Below the pieces are notes generated by a model. It had not been told where the DNA came from. It was given only the letters and a program-made list of their open reading frames with translations, and ran no database searches. Shown here one piece after another: positions 54,801 to 64,000 of a stretch of DNA of 64,000 bases (positions are counted from its first letter, which is position 1; each line of letters starts with the position of its first letter). Source of the stretch: Lycium barbarum. Taxonomy: Eukaryota; Streptophyta; Magnoliopsida; Solanales; Solanaceae. Both the position numbers and the translations under genes were made by a program. The stretch spans positions 88,681,777-88,745,776 of the forward strand of contig NC_083338.1 of assembly GCF_019175385.1 (NCBI RefSeq). Reading direction: 5' to 3'.

Positions 54801-55397
54801 TGTCACGACCCGACTAGGGGCCATGACGGGTACCCGGGGCTAACCACCGAGCACCGCTCATACAATTACCCATCGTACAAATCCAGCGTTCATCCATTAA
54901 TCTTATACTCATATCAAAGGAAAACCATTTTTCACTTTGAAACATAATTACCTTTATATACATAAGCCCTTCGGCTATTAATATATATAAATATATATAC
55001 ACGTGGGAAATATCGTGAGAACATACTACCCACACATGTGTATCTACAAGCCTCTACTAGAGTGCTAGACATAGGGACGGGACAGGACCCCGCCGTGCCT
55101 AAAACATGTATATACACAAAAAAATAAATCAATGGCACCTCCGTAACAATGGAGTGCTCTCAAAGTCTGCTAGTAGCTCCTACGAGTCTGGATCACCTCC
55201 CTGTCTACCTGTGGGTATGAACACAACGTCCAAAGAAAACGGACATCAGTACGAACCTTGTACCGAGTATGTAAGACATGAATGAAATGAACATAACAGA
55301 TAAATCATAAGACATAAGACGAAGATGTAACCTGCTTAACTTTTAAGAGTGGATGCATTTCATACATATATCGTATATATATTCGTATTACATGTAT

Positions 55398-55460
<63 letters not shown>

Positions 55461-57067
55461 TATCATCATCGTTAACCCGCGTCCGAGTAAACATCATATG
55501 CCGCCCACTAGTGGTGTTCATGTCCGGCCTTCTAGGCACGGTGGAATCATAAGCAGCCCGCCTTAGCGGTGATATGTCCGTCCATTTGGGCACGGTGGAA
55601 TCATAAGCAGCCCGCCTTTCCAGTGACATGTCCGGCCATTTGGGCATGGTGGAATTGTATCATCGTGAGCATATCATAAACTTAACATTACTGTACATCT
55701 CATAGGCATATCATGACCTTATCATAACTTAGCATCATTATACATTTATCATCAAAGCATACATTAGAACTTGAAGGTAACTGCGGCAATGTCGGGGTGA
55801 CATAAGGTCGTGAACCCTCGATTACATTATGGAGTGACCATAATCATTATGTCTTACCTTGAGGGGACTAACATTTTAAGGTGAGTGTACACAAGAAAAG
55901 CATCAATGGAACCATATTTAGGATCATTAACCTCATGGACATCGTATGTTACTCTAGGATTCTTTATACTTAAATTCATCATCATCATTGTCATGCTCGT
56001 ATCGTATCTCTTTCTTTATCATATGCGTATGTTGCTCTTCATGCCATAAGAGTCATGCCTTAGAAGGAAAGGATTAGCCTTACATACCTCTTTCGTTTAG
56101 CAATTCTATCACTTGATTTTTCTCCTTCGATGCTCGCGTTTCTACCTTCAAGAAAGTTCGCATTAACATTAGCTAATCGATTATAAGAACGTGCTTACTA
56201 ATGCTACAGAAAATTGGGAAGCATTTCCTTTGTTTATACAACTTTCCTCATATCACATATCGACTCCCAAGCATCCATAACAACATTCACAATATTATAG
56301 GAAACAATCATCATTCATCTACATTATCCACATTTCACAATTTCACTTCAATTCCTCCATAACTAGGGTCATAGTATAATATTACACCCGTCTCTTCATA
56401 ATGTTTCTCCCATGTTCTTAATGTCATTTATAACATATTTATAATCACAACATGTCAAGAATCATGATCGATTCCAAGCTACTACTCAAAATGTCACTAT
56501 TCTTACATTCATAACCCATTTTCTATCTCCTTCTACAATTCAAGTCTTTCAACCTCTCAATACTTTAAACAACATGGAATGATCATAAAAATTACCTTTG
56601 ATAGTGTGAGAATGAGCTTTAAGTGGAAATACTTCACTTGAGCAAAACCCTAGTTCCACTTCCCATGAGGTTTCTTGCCTTAAATGAACCCTAGTGAGTT
56701 TCTTGCACTTGCTTCTCTTGATTTGACGAAGTTGATCCTTAGTTTCACTTGGATTCTTGTAGATGAAGAGTGGAGAGAGTTCTAGAGGGTTCTTGAGGTG
56801 TGGAGAGAAAATGAGAAGATGGGAAATGAAAATAATGAACTTGGGTCCCTTCTTTAAAAACATAACTTGTTACTTGTAAATCCTTTCCGATACACATCGT
56901 ATGCCTTTCCCTCTCTTGGCAAAATTTCTCCTCTTACTCCGAATGTCTTCGCAAATCTCAATTAGGGTCATCAAATGTCATTTATCACTTATTGCAATAC
57001 CGTATATTTCGTGCCTTTTGTTAGTTTATTCACTGTGCATCAACGGGGAATTTTCTAGGGTGTAACA
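54801..57067 (-). mobile_element. R5 5' LTR (2267 bp)
   Basis: Starts TGTCACGACCC and ends TAGGGTGTAACA. Landmarks: stems (55227-55266), an AT repeat of about 55 bases (55402-55456), tandem units (55495-55665), AGGTATGT (56089-56082), AGGTAAT (about 56598-56592) and TTTTTAAAGAAGGGACCC (56860-56843). Unlike R4, R2 and S3 it has no TATACGG array upstream of the TATA-like site. Confidence 0.92.
55402..55456. repeat. (AT)n microsatellite, about 55 bases
   Basis: The matching position in the R5 3' LTR (37048-37067) has only about 20 bases, so the run changed length after insertion. Confidence 0.92.
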
Positions 57068-58984
57068 TAAAGCATAATCAACATTATAGTAGAAGCATAA
57101 TAGACAGCACAAGAAATAACATGAGATGGGAGAATTAAGATGTAATAGAGTCATTTGTACCTCTAGTGGACTTCATCATATCTACTTACTTGTATTTCAT
57201 AGGGACCTTCCATTTCTAATGCTTACTCATGTACATATATAGGTTTACATATTCGTATTCGTATTTATTCATACTCATATCCATATCATATCCGACCATA
57301 AAGGTTCGGTGTTTTACATATCCGGCCATGACAAGGATCGGTGATTATACATATCTGGCCCTACCAAGGCTCAGTGTTATCCATACCCAACTGCAGTGGT
57401 GTGCACGCGATAGGTATCATACCCGACCATATAAGCTCGGTGTTACATAATAGTCATACATACTTAGACACGTATACATAAGATCCCATAAGTATCATCA
57501 ACATCATTACCATCATCGTTTTCGTTACATCTATCCTTGGAGGATCAACTATCATATAAGGGATGCAATGGAATCATGAAAGTATCGAGGATCATGAGCT
57601 TTAGTAACTTTAGAGATAGAATCATTTGGAGGACATTATGGAACTCATGAAAGGGTATTTAGCAAAGGAACCATGCCTTAATGAAAGAAGGGTTAGCCTT
57701 ACATAACTCTTTGTCTTCTTAACTATTTAACGTTCACTGTCGAAGCTTGAATAATTTACATTTAGAAGGATTCATACCATAGTTAAGCCTTAATGATATT
57801 CTTAAATCTACTAGAATAATTCATGATTTAACGAAAATTGGGCAGCATTTCCCCTATTCCATCGACTTCAACTATACTACAATACAACTCCCAAACATCC
57901 ACAATAACATCCACAATATCACAATCAAGTAATCACATTACATTAAGCCTTCAATATTCACTCTCATATTCAACCCGTACTAGCAACTTCATACCAACTT
58001 TTGCTCATTTTTAGACAACGCTTCCTCATCACCATTATTACCTTCCATTACAAGATTATATCCATATCATACTAAGAATCATGACTCAAGTTAGCTTACT
58101 ACTCACAACATCATAAAAGCTACATTTAGACTTCATTTCCTACTTCGTTCTTCTACCCAAGTTTTGCTACAACCAAGCATTCTCAATAACATGAAATAAG
58201 CATGGAAACTAACCTTTTTATCCCATAGGAACAAGCTTTAGAGCAGATATCAACTTGTGCAAAAACCCTAGCTATAATGCCCAAGTATTTCTTGCAATCT
58301 ACCAACCCTAGGAAGCCTTCTAACACATGAATACTTGATTCTTGCTATTTGATCTTTGTAATCCCTTGTGTTTGAGTGAAATATGTTTAGGAAAAGGGTT
58401 TTGGAGTTTTGGAGAGCTTGGAAGAAATGTGGGAAATGAAAATAAACTAGGGGTCGTCCTTGTATATAAAAAGAAAAATATGACCCGGTTATACGGGTCG
58501 TACAAAGTATAATTTATACGGTCCGTATAATCAGACCGTATAATTTTCCCAGGTTGCACCCTACTCTGGAAAAAATCTACGAACCATTATACTGGCCGTA
58601 TAATTTATACGGTCCGTACAAATGGCCGTAGAACTGGGAATTTTTCGAATTCCATTCTCGTCGACTCGTTTGACTTCCAATCCTTGTGGAACCTTCTTGG
58701 AACTTATGTAGCACTTCATTAACCATACATTAGGCCATATAGTAGGCCCTAAAGATAATACTAAATAAATATTAGCTCAATTATAGAAGAAACCTTCCGA
58801 GCACGACTTAAATTTCACTTCCTTCAACAAACTAAACTTCACCTATTCGTATGACTCGAAATCTTATAGTATGAACCTTAAGCCATCTAATACTTCCCTT
58901 AATCTTATAAGGATTTCATAATCATCCTAAGCTCACACTGGCCTACCCACAAGGCAACACATCTGGAATTTCTGAGCTGTAACA
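57068..58984 (-). mobile_element. R2 LTR, right fragment
   Basis: Continues R2 after R5 (target taaag, 57068-57072) and ends GAGCTGTAACA at 58984. Landmarks: a degenerate AGGTATGT (ACATAACT, 57700-57707), the 'attgggcagcatttcccct' block (57838-57856), AAGGTTAGT (about 58215-58207), a TATA-like TTTATATACAAGG (58469-58457) and TATACGG/CCGTATA units (58488-58632). The likely target copy gacta is 58985-58989. Whether R2 is a solo LTR or a full element cannot be told, as its left end is outside the window. Confidence 0.85.
58456..58632 (-). promoter_or_regulatory. Putative R2 LTR promoter with inverted-repeat array
   Basis: TTATACGG-T-CCGTATAA near 58512 and 58596, plus half-sites, followed on the sense strand by TTTATATACAAGG. 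The distance to the donor-like site near 58210 is about 250 bases. Confidence 0.5.
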
Positions 58985-59820
58985 GACTACTTGAGTATGA
59001 TGTTGTGGATGTTATTATGGTTGTTTGGGTGTTGTTTGCGATATGGTGGAAGTGGATGAAATAGGGAAAATGTTGCCCAATTTTTGTTAGCTCATGAGTT
59101 GTTCTAGTTTGAATTCAACAGTGTCTTTAAGACTTAACCATGGTATGAATCCTTTTAAATGTAGATTTCTCAAGCCTTGGCGGTGAACATTAAATAGTTA
59201 AGAAGACAAAGAGGTATGTAAGGCTAACCCTTCTTCTTGAGGCGTGTTCCCATTTGTCGTATACCTTCACATGAATTCCATAACGTCTTCCATAATGAAT
59301 TCATTTCTTAGAATCATTAAAGCTCACAGTTCTTGATATTCTCATGACACTATTGGTCCCATCCTATGATAGTTGATCTTCTAAGGAAAGATATAATGAA
59401 AATGACGATGACAATGATGATGTTGATGATACTTATGACGATGATGATGTTGATGATACTTATGTACTCCTATGTATGTATATATCTATGTATTACTATT
59501 AAGAACACCGAGCTTACATGGTCGGGTACGACATATAATGCGCGCGTACCACTGCAGTTGGGTACGAATAACACTGAGCCTTGGTAGGGCCAGGTATGTA
59601 TAACACCGAACCTTGTCATGGTCGGGTATGTAAGACGAACATCAATAGTCGGGTATGATACTACTAAATGTATAAGTGTATGTAATGGAAGGTTCCCATA
59701 GAGAAAGGGTAAGTGAATATGCTGAATGTCGCTAGAGGTATAAATGGCTCTCTCATTCCATGACTCTTCTTTCTTATGTTATCGTTCATGCTTCTATTAT
59801 GTTATTGATTATGCCTTACA
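58985..59820 (+). mobile_element. R1 5' LTR, middle part
   Basis: The same LTR family as R2, in the opposite direction: 'gacaaagaggtatgtaaggctaaccc' at 59206 corresponds to R2 57700 in reverse. AGGTATGT is at 59212-59219 and 'ggaaaatgttgcccaattt' at 59071-59089. It carries GATGATG-rich text (59400-59465). It ends abruptly in 'gattatgccttacat'. The three small frames around 59366-59587 are LTR text. Confidence 0.8.
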
Positions 59821-59830
59821 TATTTAAGAA

Positions 59831-61122
59831 ATGTCGGTGAAGAAGAAAGCTACGACATCCCAAAAGGGCAAGACAATAGCAGAAAACGGGCTGAAAGATT
59901 ACTGCCAATGGATACAGAGGAAGGTGAGTCCTAGAATGCAGTTCAATCACACTTTTCTTACTCGTTGCCTATTTCTAAAAAGCATAGGGGAGTCTCAGCC
60001 CCAGCTCCAGCACCCGTAGCTCCTCCACTAGAGGTTTCGGGCCAAGAGATGAAAGAGGTCATTCAATTGCTGACTCAGTTAGTCACCGCTCAGGCCCAGC
60101 GGTAGGGTATGGTTAATGATGATAGGGCAGTTAGTGCAAGAGGCCTTGATTTTATTAGCTTGAACCCTCCGGAGTTCTTCGGGTCAAAGCCGGATGAGGA
60201 TCCTAAAAACTTTATTGATAGAATGTTGAAGACACTTTGGTTAATGCATCCGACGTTGAATCTGTGGAGTTATCATCGTATAGACTACGGGATGGTGTAG
60301 TTCATTGGTATATGGTATGGTTGTATTCTAGGGGAGTCAATGCATCTCCCCCAGTATGGCAAGAATTTGTTGATGCTCTCCTTTGACATTACTTGCCCCC
60401 TGAGGTTCGGCGGGCTAGAACCGATAAGTTCTTGAATCTTAGGCAAGGAAATATGAGTGCCTTAGAGTATAGTCTCGACTTTGATTCTTTGGCTAGGTAT
60501 GCTCCGGCCACGGTAGCGGATATGGGTAGTCTAGTACACCGGTTCATGAGTGGCTTAGGGCCACATTTGATGGATTAGTGCTTGACTGCGTCCCTTTAGG
60601 ACAATATGCATATTTCTCGCATTCAAGCCCACACCCAGAATTTAGAAGAAAGCCAACAACCGCAAAGAGGTCAGTGTGAGCTTAACAGAGGCTATATCTT
60701 TGGGTCTGACTAGTGAGTTTAGAGGAGGGAAAAGACAACAGTTTTCTAGGTATTCAGGCCATTCTATGACTAGTGCATCTCCACGGTTTACGGGCCAGAG
60801 ATTTGATAGATCTACTCACTCGGGTCAGGCAAGGCCACCCATGCCACGATGTTCTCAGTACAAGAAACTGCATTGCGGCCAATGTCGACTAGGTTCAGAT
60901 GTTTTCTATACATGCGGTTTACCAGGTCATATCATGCGTGACTGCCCCTCGATTGGTGGTAGGGGTATGGTCCAGCCTTCAAGGTCAGCAGCCAGGTCTT
61001 CATCATTTATACGCCCTCTGAGGCAAGGTTCACAGGCACCGATTAGCCGTGGTAGAAGTAGAGAAGGAGCTCCCAGTTCTAATGGTCTTCAGCACCGTAT
61101 TTATGCTTTGGCTGGACGGTAG
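59831..61122 (+). pseudogene. R1 gag (broken)
   Basis: ATG at 59831 preceded by 'tttaagaa', as in R5. The N-terminal 'KKKATTSQKGK' keeps the Gln that is a TAG in R4 and R5. A frameshift and stop lie near 60017, then TAG at 60103, a frameshift near 60240, a TGA at about 60385 (Arg in relatives) and two TAGs at 60578-60600. Gag core text is at 60109-60230 and 60393-60578; the CCHC knuckle is 'CGLPGHIMRDCP' near 60915-60950. Non-functional. Confidence 0.85.
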
Positions 61123-61570
61123 GATCTTGAGTCCTCCCCTGATGTTGTCAGAGGTATATTATCGGTATCTTATCTTGATGTATATGCATTGATAGATCTA
61201 GGTTCCACATTGTCATCTGTTACTCCATATATTATAGGTTGATTTGGGGTCAAACCGGAGTCAATTGAACCTTTTGAGGTATCGACACCTGTTGGTGAAC
61301 TGGTAATAGATAGTTTAGTATATAGAATTGTGTAGTTGTGATTTGTGATCATCGTACTATGGCCGATTTGCATGAGTTGAAAATGGTGGACTTTGATGTT
61401 ATTATGGGCATGGATTGGTTGGCTTCTTGCTATGCCAGTGTTAATTGTAGAATGAAAATGGTTCGCTTCCAATTTTTAGGAGAACAAATTTTGGAATTGA
61501 AAGGAAATACAGTGTCCTCGAGAGGTAGGTTTATTTCCTATCTCAAGGCGAGAAAAATAATTGCTAAATG
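61123..61570 (+). pseudogene. R1 protease
   Basis: 'ALIDLGSTLSSVTPYIIG' near 61185 is the active-site loop with DLG in place of DSG. 'VIMGMDWLASCYASVNCR' (in the frame 61338-61571) is the C-terminal signature. A stop just after the gag end (61120, TAG at a Gln position) and a frameshift near 61320 break it. Confidence 0.8.
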
Positions 61571-62900
61571 ATGTATTTATCATTTAGTCCGGGTTCAAGA
61601 TATAGAAACCGAATCGCCAACTCTTCAGTATGTCCCCGTAGTGAATTAGTTTCCGGATGTATTCCTGGATGAGCTTCCAGGCCTTCCCCCAGAGCGGGAA
61701 ATTGATTTTGCTATCGATGTGCTACCGGATGCTAAATCCATATTTACTCCTCCTTATTGAATGGCTCCCGCGGAACTGAAAGATTTGAAAGAGACATTAA
61801 AGCACTTTCTTGAAAAAGGCTTTATTAGGCCTAGTTCATCCCTATGGGGAGCACCCATGTTGTTCGTAAGAAAGAAGGATGGCTCTCTGCGAATATGCAT
61901 TTATTACAGACAACTGAATAAGGTGATAATAAATTAAAAGATGCCAAATGGTTTTCAAATATACAGTTGAGATCCGGGTATCATCAGGTGAGAGTTAGAG
62001 AGGAAGATATTCCTAAAAAGGCCTTTTGAACAAGATATGGCCACTTCTAGTTCCGGGTAATGTCATTTGAGCTAACCAATGCACCGACATTATTTATGGA
62101 TTTGATGAACAATGTGTTCAGGCCTTTCTTGAATTTATTTGTGATTGTGTTCATTGACAATATCCTGGTATATTCTAGGTCCGAGGAAGAACATGCAAAT
62201 CATTTACGTACCGTTCTTAGAGTTCTTCAAACTCGAGAGTTATTTGCCAAATTTTCAAGGTGTGAAATTTGGTTGAATGCGGTGACCTTTTTGGGCCATA
62301 TTATTTCAGCCGATGGTGTTCGAGTAGATACCCAAAAGATTAAGGCCTTGAAAACTTGGCCAAGGCCTACAACACCTATGGAGGTTCGTAGTTTTCTTCG
62401 ATTAGCAGCTTATTACAAGAGGTTTGTAGAAGGCTTTTCTTCAATCTCTGCACCACTCACGAAGTTAACCCAGAAATTAGCTAAATTTCAATAGACGGAT
62501 GCTTGTGAGCGTAGATTTAAAGACTTAAAGAATAGATTAACTTCTGTCCCAGTCCTGATACTTCTAGAGGGATCGGAACGATATGTTATCTATTGTGACA
62601 CTTCAGGGTGTGTGTTGATGCAACATGGTAAGGTGATTGCATATGCTTCAAGGCAGTTGCGAAAATATGAGAAAAATTATCCAACCCATGGTCTTGAGTT
62701 AGCTACGGTGATTCATGCATTGAAGATGTGGAGCCATTATTTGTATGGTGTCTATGTGGATATCTATATGAATCACAAGAGCCTTCAATATATTTTCAAG
62801 CAGAAAGAATTGAATTTACAACAACGGCGATAGTTGGAGTTGTTGAAAGATTATGATGCTAACATCCTATATCATCCCGGGAAGGCGAACGCTGTGGCTG
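61571..62900 (+). pseudogene. R1 reverse transcriptase and RNaseH
   Basis: Readable blocks: 'ELPGLPPEREIDFAI'-like text (61665), '[25 protein letters not shown]' (61845-61925), then a deletion that removes the '[12 protein letters not shown]' segment, '[10 protein letters not shown]' (62149-62178), '[30 protein letters not shown]', and RNaseH '[17 protein letters not shown]' (62612 onward) to 'LLKDYDANILYHPGKANAVADALS'. The second catalytic Asp of FIDD is Asn. At least six in-frame stops. Confidence 0.87.
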
Positions 62901-63039
62901 ATGCTCTTAGTTGTAGATCTATGGGAAGTTTATGTGATGTTCAGCTAGAGAAAAGAGAGTTAGCTCGTAAGCTCCAGCAGTTAGCTAGCCTAGGTGTCGG
63001 GGTAATGGACTCGGGCGATATGGGAGCTACCATTTAGAA

Positions 63040-63832
63040 TTCAGCTGTCTTGTCACTAGTAGTTGAGTTGAAAAAGCGCCAGTATGATGACCCCATACTA
63101 GTTCATTACAGAAATACACTTCCTCAGAAGAAGAAGTCATCCTTTGAGATTTCTGGAGATGGAGTTCTCCGATGTTGAGGCAGGTTGTGTGTTCCTGATG
63201 TTGCAGGATTACACCACCAAATATTGAGAGAAACCCATTGTTCCCATTATTCTATTCACCTCGGAGCAATGAAAATGTATCATATTCTTAAATCTATATA
63301 TTGGTGGATTGGGATGAAGAAAGATATAGCGGAATTCGTGGCCCAATGTCCTAATTGTCAGCATGTGAAAATTAAGCATCAAAAGCTCGGTGGATTGTTG
63401 CAAGCTATGGAAATTCCAACTTGGAAATGGGAAGTGATTAATATGGACTTCATTGCAGGCTTACCCCATTCTCGACGTAAGTATGATTCTATATGGGTAA
63501 TCGTGGATAGTCTTACGAAGTCAGCTCATTTCTTACCGGTCAGAACTACATATGTAGTGGAAGATTATGCAAAGCTTTATGTCAAAGAAATAGTACGACT
63601 CCATGGTGTCCCGGTATCTATTATTTCTAATAGAGGGACACAGTTTACAACCAATTTTTGGAAATCTTTTCAAGAAGGTTTAGGGACTCAGGTGAGTCTT
63701 AGCATAGAATTTCATCCACAGACTGATGGGCACTGAGTGTACCATCCAGACTCTTGAAGATATGCTACGGGTATGTGTATTGGATTTTGGAGGTGGCTGG
63801 GATGATCACTTACCGCTTATTGAATTTTCTTA
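63040..63832 (+). pseudogene. R1 integrase, cut by R8
   Basis: The frame 63185-63736 has the HHCC set ('HCSHYSIH' ... 'CPNCQ'), the first Asp in 'WVIVDSLTK', and 'ISNRGTQF', where relatives have 'ITDRGAQF', so the second catalytic Asp is Asn. A frameshift follows at 'TDGH', and R8 interrupts at 63833. No chromodomain remains inside the window. Confidence 0.87.
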
Positions 63833-64000
63833 TGTCACGACCCAACCCCGTAGGCCGTGACTAGTGCCTGATCTGGGCACTCAAACGCATTCTAGCATAT
63901 GGCAGAAGCCGACATGGCTTTATTTCAAATTTAGATAATTTCTAGAAAAATTTCGGCAGAGTTTCCTTTGTTTTACGGACTATCCCATATACCCTGCACG
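63833..64000 (-). mobile_element. R8: start of another minus-orientation LTR
   Basis: TGTCACGACCCAACCCCGTA begins at 63833 inside the R1 integrase. The preceding five bases tctta (63828-63832) are the expected left target copy. 'aatttcggcagagtttcctttg' at 63951-63972 is the block conserved in the other LTRs. The LTR continues past the window. Confidence 0.85.

Larger units (their letters stand above)
36428..57067 (-). mobile_element. R5: Ty3/gypsy chromovirus, minus strand, carrying R6 and S5
   Basis: Bounded by taaag (36423-36427 and 57068-57072). The 5' LTR is 54801-57067, the primer site 54785-54796, gag 54593-53386 plus 50827-50700, protease to chromodomain 50699-47502 plus 38640-38295, and the truncated 3' LTR 36428-38294. 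R6 sits between the integrase C-terminus and the chromodomain; S5 sits in gag. RT and integrase catalytic residues are intact apart from nonsense codons. Confidence 0.93.
58985..63832 (+). mobile_element. R1: Ty3/gypsy chromovirus, outermost and most decayed
   Basis: Plus-strand LTR tail (58985-about 59820) fused directly to the gag leader, then gag (59831-61122), protease, RT, RNaseH and integrase to 63832, where R8 starts. The primer site and LTR 3' end are missing. Many nonsense codons and a loss of about 55 bases in RT (near 61937) occur. Two catalytic residues are changed (FIDD to FIDN in RT; TDRG to SNRG in integrase), consistent with the greatest age. Confidence 0.87.

Noticed and set aside
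55349..55552. Ile/Tyr repeat protein
   Set aside because: The frame translates the (AT)n microsatellite of the R5 LTR.

Overview
The window is plant nuclear repeat DNA. I find no host gene, tRNA gene or intact rRNA gene. Almost every base lies in Ty3/gypsy LTR retrotransposons of the chromovirus type. The supporting evidence is a gag with a CCHC knuckle, the RT motif FIDD, a DD35E integrase followed by a chromodomain, an initiator-Met-tRNA primer site, and very long LTRs (about 2.3-3.5 kb). Long LTRs and a C-terminal chromodomain point to the Tekay/Del clade. LTR ends of the form TGTCACGACCC...ATAACA (minus strand) look like those I associate with Solanaceae, so a large-genome solanaceous plant is my best guess; this is inference.

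Layout. The elements are nested six deep, and most boundaries are fixed by 5-bp target-site duplications (TSDs). R1 (plus strand, 58985-63832) is the oldest. R2 (minus LTR, 35956-36427 and 57068-58984) sits in R1's LTR. R3 (plus, 31336-35955) and R5 (minus, 36428-57067, TSD taaag) sit in R2. R4 (minus, 399-31335, left end outside the window) sits in the 5' LTR of R3. R6 (minus, 38641-47496, TSD aagac) and solo LTR S5 (50828-53380) sit in R5. Solo LTRs S1 (704-14196, TSD tcgcg), S2 (17095-19705, ccttt), S3 (21367-23755, agtag) and S4 (26031-29541, ccgtc), and the tail of an Athila/Tat-like element (1-398), sit in R4. R7 (plus, 1578-11680, TSD cacgg) sits in S1. R8 starts at 63833 inside R1's integrase.

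Coding content. R4, R5 and R1 each keep decayed but nearly collinear gag-PR-RT-RNaseH-IN-chromodomain. R6 is younger and keeps only a 399-codon gag reading frame. R7 keeps only the RNaseH tail, IN and chromodomain. R3 keeps only a protease-like scrap. Most traceable nonsense codons are C-to-T (or G-to-A) changes such as CAG to TAG, CGA to TGA and TGG to TAG, which fits decay under cytosine methylation.

Unexplained structure. Two non-autonomous elements (R6 and R7) share a 5S-rRNA-derived module with the internal Pol III promoter boxes. The otherwise diverged LTRs share paired stems whose arms change together between subfamilies, splice-donor-like motifs at a regular distance after the TATA box, and in some subfamilies arrays of TATACGG/CCGTATA inverted repeats just upstream of the TATA box. 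Together they suggest a conserved, structured and possibly spliced leader RNA encoded by these long LTRs.
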